Positions 1 to 9,005 of a DNA stretch of 64,000 nt are shown here, one piece after another. The translations under genes were made by a program, and so were the position numbers. The DNA is from Bradymonas sediminis (GTDB lineage: Bacteria; Myxococcota_A; Bradymonadia; Bradymonadales; Bradymonadaceae). A model generated the notes under the pieces. That model had not been told where the DNA came from and did not search any database. It saw nothing but the letters and a program-made list of their open reading frames with translations. How positions within the stretch are numbered: the first letter of the stretch is position 1; every line of letters begins with the position of its first letter. The stretch lies in NCBI RefSeq assembly GCF_003258315.1, contig NZ_CP030032.1, positions 2,519,804 to 2,583,803 on the forward strand, written 5' to 3'.

Positions 1-520
1 AATAACCGAGGAAGATAAACCCGCCAACCCAGGCCAGGGCGCCGACACAATTATAAAAGAAGAAATACGAATAGCGCATATTCGCGGCCCCGGCGACGAA
101 GGGCGCGTAGGTGCGCACGATGGGCACGAAACGCGCCAGGAAGATCGTCTTGCCGCCGTATTTTTCGTAGAACTTTTCGGTGCGCCGCAGGTGCGAAAGC
201 TTCAGAATCTTGGCGTCCTCCTTGAAAATACGCGTGCCCACATAGCTGCCAATCGCGTAGTTCAGGCTGTCGCCGATGATCGCCGCGACCAGCAATAGCA
301 CGAACAATATCACCGGATTCATCGACGTGGTCGCGCTCAGGGCGCCCGCGGCAAAGAGCAGCGAGTCGCCCGGCAAAAACGGCGTGACCACCAGGCCGGT
401 CTCGCAGAAGATGATCAAAAATAGAATCGCATAGGTCCACATACCGTAGTTATTGATGACCTCGCCCAGCTTGTCATCGATATGTAAAAACCAGTCCAAC
501 GCCTGCATTAAGAGTTCCAT
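1..520 (-). CDS. DedA family membrane protein (C-terminus cut by window edge)
   Basis: Reading leftward from an ATG at 520, an open frame runs off the window start, so about 173 residues are visible and the C-terminus is missing. It reads as the DedA/SNARE-associated family: an N-terminal hydrophobic helix, then the motif FCETGLVVTPFLPGDSLLF, a second hydrophobic stretch with GDSLNYAIG, a basic loop with FYEKYGGKTIFLARFVPIVR, then TYAPFVAGA before another membrane segment. In characterised DedA proteins the acidic residue before G-LVV and the R-F-P-R signature are functionally important, and members act as inner-membrane undecaprenyl-phosphate or phospholipid flippases. The gene is divergent from hemE. 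Family assignment is secure; the exact substrate is not known from sequence. Confidence 0.9.
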   Translation of the reverse strand, partial: MELLMQALDWFLHIDDKLGEVINNYGMWTYAILFLIIFCETGLVVTPFLPGDSLLFAAGALSATTSMNPVILFVLLLVAAIIGDSLNYAIGSYVGTRIFKEDAKILKLSHLRRTEKFYEKYGGKTIFLARFVPIVRTYAPFVAGAANMRYSYFFFYNCVGALAWVGGFIFLGY

Positions 521-821
521 ATTTACGCCCTAATTCTGACTTCGGTATGTCGTGTGTGGTTGTTTGGGTTGGTTGGGGGCCAAGGTGATGCGCCAGGCGC
601 GTCTGAAATCGGTTACTATCCCAGGGTGCCTGCACTGTTCGACCCGGAGCCATCTTTTGTCATAGCCCCCATCGCATCGCAAGAGTCTGGCAGGGATACC
701 CCGAAAAATCGGCGCAAATAGATGCGCTATGCCCCTTGCAATTTGAACGCATCCGGGCATGTTGAAGCCGATTAAATGGGGAATCCATTCCTTTCCTTTG
801 ACGCTATCGATGAGGCCCTGC
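521..821. other. Intergenic region between divergent dedA and hemE
   Basis: About 300 bases separate the two divergent start codons and must hold both promoters. I see no convincing -35/-10 pair, no hairpin terminator and no credible gene. An upstream in-frame ATG at 759 would add 21 residues to HemE that do not match the family. Confidence 0.5.
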
Positions 822-1847
822 ATGAACTCACGCGAACGATTCTTAAAAGCCTGCCGCTGCGAACCTGTAGACCGTCCGCCGATCTGGGTGATGCGCCAGG
901 CTGGGCGACATCTACCCGAATATCGGGAGTTTCGCAAAAAACACACGTTCCACGAAGTCGTGAAGGCCCCCGAGCTCGCGCTGGAGGTCACCATGCAGCC
1001 GATTCGCCGCTATAAGATGGACGCGGCGATTATCTTCTCCGATATCCTGGTCATCCCCGAGGCGATGGGTCAGCAATACGGATTCCCCGAGGGCGGCGGC
1101 ATCGAGATGGACTTCGCCGTGCGCACCCAGGCCGACGTGGACCGGCTGAGCGTCGACGGCATCGAGTCGCGCCTGAGCTATATGAGCGAATCGCTTCGCC
1201 TGGTCAAAAAGGAGCTCAACGGTGAGCGCGCGCTGATCGGTTTTAGCGGCTCCCCCTGGACGTTGGCGACGTATATGGTCGAGGGCAAGAGCTCCAAAAC
1301 CTACACCCACGCCAAAAAGATGTTCTACGAAGACCGCGTCCTCTTTGACCGGCTGATGCGCAAAATCACCCAGGCCGTCGTGCGCTATGTGCGCCTGCAA
1401 ATCGCCGCCGGCGTCGACGCCATCCAGCTCTTCGACAGCTGGGGCGGCGTGCTCGCCCCGGACGCATTCACCCAGGCGTCGGCGTTTTGGATGAAGCGCG
1501 TGGTCGACTCCGTCGCCGGCCAGGTTCCCGTCATCATCTTCTCCAAGGATATGTCGCACCTGGGCGACATCCTCGCGACGACCGGGGCCAACGTCCTCGG
1601 GGTGAATTGGAACCGGCGCCTGTCGACGGTTAAAAATAGTCTCCCCAGCGGCATCGCCGTGCAGGGCAACCTCGACCCGACCGTGCTCAACACAAACCCG
1701 GAGGTCGTGGAGCGCGAGGCGCTGCGCATCCTCAAAGATATGCGCGGCCTGCCCGGGCATATCTTTAACCTCGGCCACGGCATACAGCCCGACGCATCCC
1801 CCGAGAACGTGGCGAAGCTGGTCGACACGGTCACGAATTTTAAGTAA
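822..1847 (+). CDS. hemE: Uroporphyrinogen decarboxylase
   Basis: Cytosolic enzyme that decarboxylates the four acetate side chains of uroporphyrinogen III to give coproporphyrinogen III. The family signature PPIWVMRQAGRHLPEYR lies at residues 19-35, with the two substrate-binding arginines R25 and R29; IIFSDILVIPEAMG (the catalytic aspartate region) follows near residue 70, and FNLGHGI near the C-terminus carries the conserved histidine. I start at the ATG at 822, which follows TGAGG by about six bases and gives 341 residues, the usual length; the longer frame from 759 adds an unmatched 21-residue leader. First gene of the haem cluster, 20 bp before hemY. Confidence 0.96.
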   Translation: MNSRERFLKACRCEPVDRPPIWVMRQAGRHLPEYREFRKKHTFHEVVKAPELALEVTMQPIRRYKMDAAIIFSDILVIPEAMGQQYGFPEGGGIEMDFAVRTQADVDRLSVDGIESRLSYMSESLRLVKKELNGERALIGFSGSPWTLATYMVEGKSSKTYTHAKKMFYEDRVLFDRLMRKITQAVVRYVRLQIAAGVDAIQLFDSWGGVLAPDAFTQASAFWMKRVVDSVAGQVPVIIFSKDMSHLGDILATTGANVLGVNWNRRLSTVKNSLPSGIAVQGNLDPTVLNTNPEVVEREALRILKDMRGLPGHIFNLGHGIQPDASPENVAKLVDTVTNFK

Positions 1848-1867
1848 ATCGAAGCATCGGCGAGCTC

Positions 1868-3337
1868 ATGGCGAAGGAAGTGAATCGGGGAAGCATCGCG
1901 GTATTAGGCGGCGGGATTACGGGTCTCACCGCCGCCTATCGACTCCAAAAAGCCGGCTTCGAGGTCGTCCTCTTCGAAGCCGGCCCGGCCCTCGGCGGCC
2001 AGATAAGCTCGGCGCGCCGAGACGGGTTTTTGCTCGAAGGCGGCCCGCATACGCTGCTGGAGCGCGGACGCCTGGCCGACCTCATCGCCGAGCTGGGACT
2101 CCAGGGGCGCGTCGTGGAGGCGAACCCCGCGGCGAAGAAACGCTTTGTCGTCCGCGACCACCTTCCACACGCCCTTCCCACGAGCCTCGGCGCGTTTCTC
2201 AACTCCCCAATCTTGTCGCCGCTGGCGAAACTTCGCCTGCTGGCCGAACCCTTCGTCGCCAAGGGCCCCGGCGAGCGCGACAACTCAGAATCACTGGCCG
2301 ACTTCATCACTCGACGGCTCGGCCCCGAGGTCTTGGAATTCGCCGTCGACCCGATGGTCGCGGGCACCTTCGCGGGCGACTCCACCAAGCTCTCGGCGCG
2401 CCATGCGTTCCCAAAACTCTTCGAGCTTGAGCAGACCCACGGATCACTGGTCGGCGCCGGGCTGGCCCGCGTCGCCAATCGCCTGCGATGCCTCTTAAAA
2501 CCAGGCCAATCGCGGGACGAAGCCACGCCCAAAAAAGCAACCCGGCTTATTAACTTCGACGCAGGCTCTCAGGTCCTCATCGACCGCCTTTCGGGCGAAA
2601 TAGGCAAGGCACCTCGCCTCAATTGTAAGGTCCGCACCCTTGAGAAAAAAGAGAACGGTCGCTGGCTGATACGCTTTGAGGAAAAAGACGCCGACGCGAA
2701 GATCAAAGACCGCCAAAAGACCGTCGACGCGGTCTTCTGCGCCCTTCCCGCGAACGCGCTGGCGGATATTTCGGTGCGGCTGCATAACGCCGACCCCGCG
2801 GCGCCCTTCGAGCCGCTTCGCGGCATCGAGTATGCCGCGGTTTCGGTGGTCTCGCTGGGCTTTCGCCGCGAGGATATCGAACACCCGCTCGACGGCTTTG
2901 GCATGCTCGTCCCGCGCCAGGAGCAACGCCATATCCTCGGCACCCTCTTTATGAGCACCCTCTTTGCGGGCCGCGCGCCCGACGGTGAGGTCTTACTGAC
3001 GACGTTCGTCGGCGGCGCGCGAAACCCCGAATACGCCCATTTGCCAAGCGACGAAATTTACGCACGCACGCTCGCCGACCTCGATGATTTGCTGGGCGTG
3101 CGCGGCGAGCCGACCCTGCGCGAGCACCGGTTCTGGGGGGAGGCGATTCCGCAATATAACGTCGGCTACGACGCGTTTGAGACCACGCTCAACACCATCG
3201 AAGCCACCCACGCCGGCCTGTTCGTCGGCGGCAGCTTCCGCGACGGCATCGCGGTCCCGGACCGCATCGGCGCCGGCTACGATATCGCCGAACGCATCGA
3301 AACCTATTTAGATAAAGCGACTCAAGCACCAAGCTAA
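1868..3337 (+). CDS. hemY: Protoporphyrinogen oxidase, HemY/PPOX type
   Basis: FAD enzyme that oxidises protoporphyrinogen IX (or coproporphyrinogen III in some bacteria) with oxygen. The dinucleotide-binding motif [13 protein letters not shown] is at residues 14-26, followed by the [12 protein letters not shown] loop that holds FAD; the C-terminus has [18 protein letters not shown], the usual amine-oxidase/PPOX closing motif. 489 residues is normal. It lies 20 bp after hemE and 28 bp before hemB, on the same strand, as expected of an operon. Oxygen-dependent HemY suggests an aerobic lifestyle. In databases the same family is also called hemG; it is not the flavodoxin-like HemG of E. coli. 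Whether it acts in the protoporphyrin or coproporphyrin branch cannot be decided from sequence alone, but myxobacterial relatives use protoporphyrin. Confidence 0.94.
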   Translation: MAKEVNRGSIAVLGGGITGLTAAYRLQKAGFEVVLFEAGPALGGQISSARRDGFLLEGGPHTLLERGRLADLIAELGLQGRVVEANPAAKKRFVVRDHLPHALPTSLGAFLNSPILSPLAKLRLLAEPFVAKGPGERDNSESLADFITRRLGPEVLEFAVDPMVAGTFAGDSTKLSARHAFPKLFELEQTHGSLVGAGLARVANRLRCLLKPGQSRDEATPKKATRLINFDAGSQVLIDRLSGEIGKAPRLNCKVRTLEKKENGRWLIRFEEKDADAKIKDRQKTVDAVFCALPANALADISVRLHNADPAAPFEPLRGIEYAAVSVVSLGFRREDIEHPLDGFGMLVPRQEQRHILGTLFMSTLFAGRAPDGEVLLTTFVGGARNPEYAHLPSDEIYARTLADLDDLLGVRGEPTLREHRFWGEAIPQYNVGYDAFETTLNTIEATHAGLFVGGSFRDGIAVPDRIGAGYDIAERIETYLDKATQAPS

Positions 3338-3365
3338 ACGCCTTAAAAAAAACAAGGACTTCCAG

Positions 3366-4358
3366 ATGTCGAAACCCGCTCTCAACGCACCGCTTATCCG
3401 CCGACCCCGCCGACTTCGCCGCGGCGAAAACCTGCGCGCCCTGGTGCGCGAGAACCATCTTCGGCGCGACGACCTGATCATGCCGATTTTCATCACGGCC
3501 GCCGACAATACCGCGCGCGAAATCGCGTCGATGCCCGGCATCTTCCAATACTCATTGGACCGGGTGGACGCCGAGCTCGAGACGCTTCTGGAGCGCGGCA
3601 TCACCCGCATCATGTTATTCGGCATCCCGGCGGCCAAAGACGCCGTGGGCTCGGACACCTGGCACGACCACGGCATCATTCAGCGCGCCATCGGCCATAT
3701 CAAAGCCAACTACCCGGAATTCTACGTCATTAGCGATGTCTGCTTCTGCGAATTCACCAGCCACGGCCACTGCGGCGTGGTCGACGACACCGGCGCCCTG
3801 CTCAACGACCCGACGCTCGAGAACCTTCAAAAACAAGCCATCTCGCACGCCCAGGCCGGCGCCGATATGCTCGCCCCGTCCGGCATGATCGACGGCATGA
3901 TCGGCGCGATGCGCGGCGCCCTGGACGCCCAGGATTTCGCGCACCTGCCGCTGATGAGCTACGCGGTCAAATACGCCTCCGCCTACTACGGCCCCTTCCG
4001 CGACGCGGTCGACTCCGCCCCCCAATTCGGCGACCGACGCGCCTACCAGATGGACCCGGCCAACGCCCGCGAAGCCATGGTCGAGGCCGCCCTCGACCTC
4101 GAAGAAGGCGCCGACATCCTGATGGTCAAACCCGCCCTGGCCTACCTCGACATCGTCCGCCAGGTGCGCGACCGCTTCGACGTGCCGGTCGCCGCCTATA
4201 ACGTGTCGGGCGAATACGCGATGGTCAAAGCGGCCGCCGAAAAAGGCTGGGTCGACGGCGATGCGGTCGCGCTGGAATCACTGCTGTCGATGAAGCGCGC
4301 CGGGGCCGATATTATTTTGACCTATTTTGCCCGGGATATCGCGTTGTTATTGCCGTGA
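3366..4358 (+). CDS. hemB: Delta-aminolevulinic acid dehydratase (porphobilinogen synthase)
   Basis: Condenses two 5-aminolevulinate molecules to porphobilinogen. 330 residues, normal length. [14 protein letters not shown] at residues 124-137 supplies three cysteines (C126, C128, C136), the zinc-ligand pattern of the zinc-dependent class; enzymes using magnesium replace these with aspartate and alanine. The two active-site lysines are in SYAVKYAS (K202) and LMVKPALAY (K255), and YNVSGEYAM follows. It closes the upstream block of the haem cluster; directly after its stop begins the palindromic-repeat/RAYT insertion that separates it from hemH by 2.2 kb. Confidence 0.97.
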   Translation: MSKPALNAPLIRRPRRLRRGENLRALVRENHLRRDDLIMPIFITAADNTAREIASMPGIFQYSLDRVDAELETLLERGITRIMLFGIPAAKDAVGSDTWHDHGIIQRAIGHIKANYPEFYVISDVCFCEFTSHGHCGVVDDTGALLNDPTLENLQKQAISHAQAGADMLAPSGMIDGMIGAMRGALDAQDFAHLPLMSYAVKYASAYYGPFRDAVDSAPQFGDRRAYQMDPANAREAMVEAALDLEEGADILMVKPALAYLDIVRQVRDRFDVPVAAYNVSGEYAMVKAAAEKGWVDGDAVALESLLSMKRAGADIILTYFARDIALLLP

Positions 4359-4370
4359 GCTTTTTATTTC

Positions 4371-4450
4371 GGGCACTCTTTGACTATTAAATACGCCGAA
4401 CTTGCCAGACCTTGAAGGTCTGACTCCTGATTTCGCGACGAAACAATACC
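4371..4450 (+). repeat. Left edge of the REP region with first B-type palindrome
   Basis: The segment opens with GGGCACTCTTTGACTATTA at 4371, which recurs with two changes at 5596 in front of the second array. At 4404 lies the first B-type palindrome, CCAGACCTTGAAGGTCTGA, whose arms CCAGACCT/AGGTCTGG are imperfect here at the last bases. It is followed by the same linker (CTCCTGATTT-CGACGAAACAATACC) that joins B to A throughout the second array, so this is one complete B-A module. Confidence 0.8.
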
Positions 4451-4782
4451 GGAGCCAGACCATCTTGGTCTGGCATGCAAACTCCCTCCCCTCCGGAGCC
4501 AGACCATCTTGGTCTGGCATGCAAACTCCCTCCCCTCCGGAGCCAGACCATCTTGGTCTGGCATGCAAACTCCCTCCCCTCCGGAGCCAGACCATCTTGG
4601 TCTGGCATGCAAACTCCCTCCCCTCCGGAGCCAGACCATCTTGGTCTGGCATGCAAACTCCCTCCCCTCCGGAGCCAGACCATCTTGGTCTGGCATGCAA
4701 ACTCCCTCCCCTCCGGAGCCAGACCATCTTGGTCTGGCATGCAAACTCCCTCCCCTCCGGAGCCAGACCATCTTGGTCTGGC
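4451..4782 (+). repeat. REP array 1: eight 44-bp tandem units, A-type palindrome
   Basis: Eight copies starting at 4451, 4495, 4539, 4583, 4627, 4671, 4715 and 4759, exactly 44 bp apart; the last is cut after the palindrome. Each has the perfect inverted repeat CCAGACCATCTTGGTCTGG (arms extend by one G/C pair) followed by the spacer CATGCAAACTCCCTCCCC. All eight palindromes are identical, pointing to recent expansion or homogenisation. Long open frames through the array exist on both strands only because 44-bp units lack stops; they are not genes. Hairpins here could also act as the 3' barrier or terminator for hemB mRNA. Confidence 0.95.
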
Positions 4783-4846
4783 AAATAAATATTGCTCTCC
4801 CTACCAGTACAAAATGCTCTGGCTCCAACGATGGCTACCAAACAAA

Positions 4847-5452
4847 TCAATACTGCCTGCGCCACTTCCAATCTCGTAACCCGGCGGCTTCCGGATTCGC
4901 CCACACATATTCACGAATCGCCGCGAGTTGCTCATCGCATCGAATGGATCGGTCAAAATAGTCCCGTTGCCAAAATCGCCCCGCACGACCCAACAATGAA
5001 TTGATCTCATTCGCAGTAAACGACTTCCACGAATGCAAAACCTTCTGCAGCAAATTCTCGGCACACAGTTGGAAAATCACGTGGATATGCGTGCCCATTA
5101 TCACCCACATATCCAGGACATAACGGTCACCATGAAAGTACTCGAGCGCATCGACTACCACCTGAGCGATATCGTCTCGACCAAGAACAGGCTGACAAGC
5201 CGGCGAGTCCAATAGCGCGTCAACCTTTAAAAAATGCCCCCATTCGATGGCGTCACGACCCTCAGGCGTCAGGCGTTTCTGGCGCTCCAATTCGAAGAGT
5301 TGCCGACTCCGCTCCAATTTAAGGCGCTGATGCAGCTTTGATGGGATTGCGCCATCAAGGCAAATTGTCACGAAATATGTGCCGCATTTCACCTCAAGAT
5401 GAGGTAAATACTCGCCGTGATGGCGCGAAACTGAGTTCAGATAATCTATCAT
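4847..5452 (-). CDS. REP-associated tyrosine transposase (RAYT, Y1/HUH family)
   Basis: 201 residues, the usual RAYT size. The Y1-transposase core is present: a first beta strand GTYFVTICLDG near residues 24-34, the HUH metal-binding pair in GTHIHVIF (H122, H124), and the catalytic tyrosine in FWQRDYFDRSIR (Y165), followed by the family's closing helix REYVWANPEAAGL. RAYTs are single-copy, domesticated relatives of IS200/IS605 transposases that bind and cleave REP hairpins. Here the gene sits between two palindrome arrays, exactly the expected partner arrangement. An AGGA eight bases before the ATG supports the start. No frameshift or lost catalytic residue, so the enzyme is probably active. 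It is antisense to the haem genes. Confidence 0.9.
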   Translation of the reverse strand: MIDYLNSVSRHHGEYLPHLEVKCGTYFVTICLDGAIPSKLHQRLKLERSRQLFELERQKRLTPEGRDAIEWGHFLKVDALLDSPACQPVLGRDDIAQVVVDALEYFHGDRYVLDMWVIMGTHIHVIFQLCAENLLQKVLHSWKSFTANEINSLLGRAGRFWQRDYFDRSIRCDEQLAAIREYVWANPEAAGLRDWKWRRQY

Positions 5453-5628
5453 TGTCGTATCCTGTCGAAGAAGTTTGACGAAGTGCTCCCTATTGTTTTC
5501 GACAGAATTGCCGCGTTAATTGCGTGTTCGTGCCCTGCGGCGGCCATAGTAGTGCATCAGACGGCGATAATAGTTCGGTTTCCCTGTTTAAGATTGGGCA
5601 GTTTTTGACTATTACATGCATCACGCTC
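5453..5628. other. Spacer between RAYT and REP array 2
   Basis: Upstream region of the RAYT gene and so the likely place of its promoter. At 5596 it contains GGGCAGTTTTTGACTATTA, a near copy of the left-edge sequence at 4371. No gene is seen. Confidence 0.6.
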
Positions 5629-6517
5629 GCCAGACCATCTTGGTCTGGCATGCAACACAATAGTGGCGACTCGTGTCTGCCGAACTTGCCAGACCTTGAA
5701 GGTCGGCTCCTGATTTGGCGACGAAACAATACCGGAGCCAGACCATCTTGGTCTGGCCATCAACACAATAGTGGCGATTCGTGTCTGCCGAACTTGCCAG
5801 ACCTTGAAGGTCGGCTCCTGATTTGACGACGAAACAATACCGGAGCCAGACCATCTTGGTCTGGCATGCAACACACATAGTGACGATTCGTGTCTGCCGA
5901 ACTTGCCAGACCTTGAAGGTCGGCTCCTGATTTGGCGACGAAACAATACCGGAGCCAGACCATCTTGGTCTGGCCATCAACACAATAGTGGCGATTCGTG
6001 TCTGCCGAACTTGCCAGACCTTGAAGGTCGGCTCCTGATTTGACGACGAAACAATACCGGAGCCAGACCATCTTGGTCTGGCATGCAACACACATAGTGA
6101 CGATTCGTGTCTGCCGAACTTGCCAGACCTTGAAGGTCGGCTCCTGATTTGGCGACGAAACAATACCGGAGCCAGACCATCTTGGTCTGGCCATCAACAC
6201 AATAGTGGCGATTCGTGTCTGCCGAACTTGCCAGACCTTGAAGGTCGGCTCCTGATTTGGCGACGAAACAATACCGGAGCCAGACCATCTTGGTCTGGCA
6301 TGCAACACACATAGTGGCGATTCGTGTCTGCCGAACTTGCCAGACCTTGAAGGTCGGCTCCTGATTTGGCGACGAAACAATACCGGAGCCAGACCATCTT
6401 GGTCTGGCCATCAACACAATAGTGGCGATTCGTGTCTGCCGAACTTGCCAGACCTTGAAGGTCTGGCTCCTGATTTGGCGACGAAACAATACCGGAGCCA
6501 GACCATCTTGGTCTGGC
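5629..6517 (+). repeat. REP array 2: alternating A and B palindromes in 108/109-bp units (BIME-like)
   Basis: Nine A palindromes (CCAGACCATCTTGGTCTGG core) start at 5629, 5737, 5845, 5954, 6062, 6171, 6279, 6388 and 6497; between them are eight B palindromes at 5688, 5796, 5905, 6013, 6122, 6230, 6339 and 6447. A and B share the arms GCCAGACC/GGTCTGGC and differ only in the five central bases (ATCTT versus TTGAA). Spacers alternate between two versions (CATGCAACACA and CATCAACACAATAG), so the true period is mostly a 217-bp dimer. The first seven B copies lack one T in the right arm (GGTCGGC); only the last, at 6447, is intact. The array ends 33 bp before the hemH start codon, inside its presumed 5' leader. 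Long open frames through it are artefacts. Confidence 0.93.
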
Positions 6518-6550
6518 CATCAACCGACCCAAACCCCTCGGAACCCACCC

Positions 6551-7648
6551 ATGACCCGCAACGCATCCCCTCGCAAACAAGGCGTCTTGCTGATCAACCT
6601 CGGCTCCCCGGACTCGACCGACGTCGGCGACGTGCGTCGTTATTTGCACGAATTTCTGACCGACCCGCGCGTGCTCGATAACCCCGCACCGATTCGCCAC
6701 GCGGTGGTGAATTTGGCGATCTTGCCGACGCGCCCCAAAGAGTCGGCCCACGCCTATGAGCAGATCTGGACCGACGAGGGTTCGCCGCTGATCATCATCA
6801 CCGAGAAGGTCGCGACCTTGCTGCGCGAGCGCATCGGGGCCAACTTCGACCAGGATTTGCCGGTCGTCGTTGGCATGCGTTACCAGAACCCGTCGACCCG
6901 AAGCGCCCTGCAGAAGTTGGCGGGCCTGGGCGTCGAGGATCTTTTCGTGGTTCCGCTGTATCCGCATTATGCGATGTCGAGCTACGAGACCGCGGTGGCG
7001 AAGGTCAAAGATGAGGCGCGGGATTTGGGCCTGGATATGTCGCTGACATTTCAGCCGCCGTTTTTTGACGACCCGGATTATATTGAAGCGATGGTTGAGG
7101 TTGCCAAGCCCTATCTCGAGGAGGATTACGACAAGATCCTCTTTAGCTATCATGGGATTCCGGAGCGCCATCTTCGCAAGAGCGACGCCTCGGGCTGTCA
7201 TTGCCTGCAGAGCGAAGACTGCTGCCAGAAGGCAAGCCCGGCGCACGCGACCTGCTATCGCCGACAGGTGCACGCGACCACCTGGGCCTTCACCGAGAAG
7301 GCCGGCATTCCCCCCGAGAAGTGGGACCTCGCCTTCCAATCGCGCCTGGGGCGCGACCCCTGGCTGATGCCCTATACCGACAAGGCGATCGAAGACTACC
7401 CGGGCGAAGGCGTCAAAAAGCTCGTCGTTATCTCGCCGGCGTTTGTCTCCGATTGCCTGGAGACCATCGAGGAATTGGGCATGCGCGGCAAAGAGGATTT
7501 TCTGGCCGCCGGCGGCGAGGATTATCGCCTGGTCCCGTGCCTAAATGAGCACCCGCGCTGGATTGATACCCTGGAGAAATTCGTTAAGACCTTCGTCGAC
7601 GGCGGCTTCCATGACGCGCGCCCGACCGTCCCGGTTGCGCGCACTTAA
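6551..7648 (+). CDS. hemH: Ferrochelatase, internal-cysteine [2Fe-2S] type
   Basis: Inserts ferrous iron into protoporphyrin IX. The start is the ATG at 6551, giving 365 residues beginning before the conserved KQGVLLINLGSPDS; the open frame extends upstream only through the repeat array. The metal-binding histidine is in SYHGIPERH (H201), and the acidic helix is in CLETIEELG. Between these lies a cysteine-rich insert, residues 216-235, with C216, C218, C224, C225 and C235. Ferrochelatases with a [2Fe-2S] cluster held by an internal segment were described in the myxobacterial type, unlike those with C-terminal cysteines; I infer the same here. It is followed 59 bp later by hemL. The REP array directly upstream may affect its expression or mRNA stability. 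Confidence 0.95.
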   Translation: MTRNASPRKQGVLLINLGSPDSTDVGDVRRYLHEFLTDPRVLDNPAPIRHAVVNLAILPTRPKESAHAYEQIWTDEGSPLIIITEKVATLLRERIGANFDQDLPVVVGMRYQNPSTRSALQKLAGLGVEDLFVVPLYPHYAMSSYETAVAKVKDEARDLGLDMSLTFQPPFFDDPDYIEAMVEVAKPYLEEDYDKILFSYHGIPERHLRKSDASGCHCLQSEDCCQKASPAHATCYRRQVHATTWAFTEKAGIPPEKWDLAFQSRLGRDPWLMPYTDKAIEDYPGEGVKKLVVISPAFVSDCLETIEELGMRGKEDFLAAGGEDYRLVPCLNEHPRWIDTLEKFVKTFVDGGFHDARPTVPVART

Positions 7649-7707
7649 TAGCGCCGCGCAACCGTAGAAAAGATCGACTTCATCCACAGCAAGACATAGG
7701 AACTCCC

Positions 7708-8988
7708 ATGTTAGATAAGAGCCAAGCACTGCTTGAGAGAGCCCAAAAGACCATCCCCGGCGGCGTTAACTCGCCGGTCCGCGCGTTTAAGGGCGTCGGC
7801 GGCACCCCGCCGTTTATCAAGCGGGCCGAGGGGGCGTATATCTTCGACGAGGACAATAATAAATATATCGACTTCGTGCTGAGTTGGGGCCCGGCGATTC
7901 TTGGCCACGCGAACCCCGAGATCGTCGCCGCCGCCCAACACGCCGTGGCGATGGGCTCGTCCTTTGGGGCGCCGACCGCCGCCGAGATCGACATCGCCGA
8001 GATGATCGTGGCGCGCGTCCCCGGGCTCGACCGCGTTCGCATGGTCAGCAGCGGCACGGAGGCCTGCATGTCGGCGATTCGTGTCGCCCGTGGGGTGAAG
8101 TCGCGCGAGAAGATCATTAAATTCTCGGGCTGCTATCACGGCCACGCCGACTCGTTTCTCATCGCGGCAGGCTCGGGCGCGATGACCCTCGGGCTGCCGA
8201 ACTCCCCGGGAGTCACGCGCGGCACGGCGCAGGACACCTTGATCGCCCAATTCAATAATATCGAGTCGGTGCGCGCGCTTATCGACGCAAACCCCGACCA
8301 GGTCGCCGCGGTTATCTTGGAGCCGGTCTGCGGAAATACCGGCTGCATCCCGCCCCAGGACGACTTCCTTAAAAAGCTGCGCGCGCTATGCACCGAAAAG
8401 GACGTCGCGCTGATCATCGACGAGGTGATGACCGGGTTTCGGGTGGCGCGCGGCGGCGCGGTCGAGCGCTACGGCGTCAAACCCGACCTGTATTGCTTCG
8501 GCAAAGTCATCGGCGGCGGCTTCCCCATGGCGGCCTACGGCGGCACCCACGAGATGATGAGCCAGGTCGCCCCGGACGGGCCGATCTACCAGGCAGGCAC
8601 CCTCTCCGGAAACCCGGTCGCGGTCGCCGCGGGCATCGCTGCCCTCAAGCAGCTCGACGCCGAGGCCTACGACCTGCTCGAAGCCCGCGGCGCCCAGCTC
8701 GAAGCCGGCTTCCAGAAGATCATCGACGCCAACGGTTACCCGCTCAGCCAGCACCGCGTCGGGTCGATGTTTACGCTTTTCTTTCATCCCGGACCGATCC
8801 GCAACCACGAGGACGTGAAGAGCTGCGACCTCGAGCGCTTTAACCATTTCTTCCACGCTATGCTCAAGCGCGGCGTCTATCTGGCCCCGAGCCAATTCGA
8901 GGCGGGCTTCCTGTCGACCGCGCACACCCCCGAGATTATCGACGAGGTGCTGGAGAAGGCAGAAGCCGCGTTGGCTGAGGTCTTTTAA
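7708..8988 (+). CDS. hemL: Glutamate-1-semialdehyde 2,1-aminomutase
   Basis: PLP enzyme that converts glutamate-1-semialdehyde to 5-aminolevulinate, the C5 route into haem. 426 residues, full length. The PLP-binding lysine is in CFGKVIGGGFPMAAYGG (K266); upstream are the family motifs PGGVNSPVRAF near the N-terminus and SSGTEACMSAIRVAR. TAGGAACTCCC before the ATG gives a reasonable ribosome site. Last gene of the haem cluster; hemA, hemC and hemD are not in this window. The use of hemL fits the C5 pathway of most bacteria rather than the ALA synthase of alphaproteobacteria. Confidence 0.97.
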   Translation: MLDKSQALLERAQKTIPGGVNSPVRAFKGVGGTPPFIKRAEGAYIFDEDNNKYIDFVLSWGPAILGHANPEIVAAAQHAVAMGSSFGAPTAAEIDIAEMIVARVPGLDRVRMVSSGTEACMSAIRVARGVKSREKIIKFSGCYHGHADSFLIAAGSGAMTLGLPNSPGVTRGTAQDTLIAQFNNIESVRALIDANPDQVAAVILEPVCGNTGCIPPQDDFLKKLRALCTEKDVALIIDEVMTGFRVARGGAVERYGVKPDLYCFGKVIGGGFPMAAYGGTHEMMSQVAPDGPIYQAGTLSGNPVAVAAGIAALKQLDAEAYDLLEARGAQLEAGFQKIIDANGYPLSQHRVGSMFTLFFHPGPIRNHEDVKSCDLERFNHFFHAMLKRGVYLAPSQFEAGFLSTAHTPEIIDEVLEKAEAALAEVF

Positions 8989-9005
8989 GACCGCCTCTCC
9001 CCGGA

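Noticed and set aside
759-821. Longer HemE start
   Set aside because: The 21 extra residues do not fit the family and the ATG at 822 has a better ribosome site.
912-1778. 288-residue frame opposite hemE
   Set aside because: Antisense shadow in GC-rich coding sequence; no motif or start signal.
4451-6517. CRISPR array
   Set aside because: The spacers are themselves repeats, unit lengths are wrong, the palindromes are too short and no cas gene is near.
6422-6550. Longer HemH start inside the repeat array
   Set aside because: The upstream residues are translated palindromes; the family begins just before KQGVLLINLGSP.
4347-7339. Long open frames through both palindrome arrays, on both strands
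   Set aside because: They consist of translated 44- and 108/109-bp units, overlap each other in several frames, and vary only with repeat count; the repeats simply lack stops.
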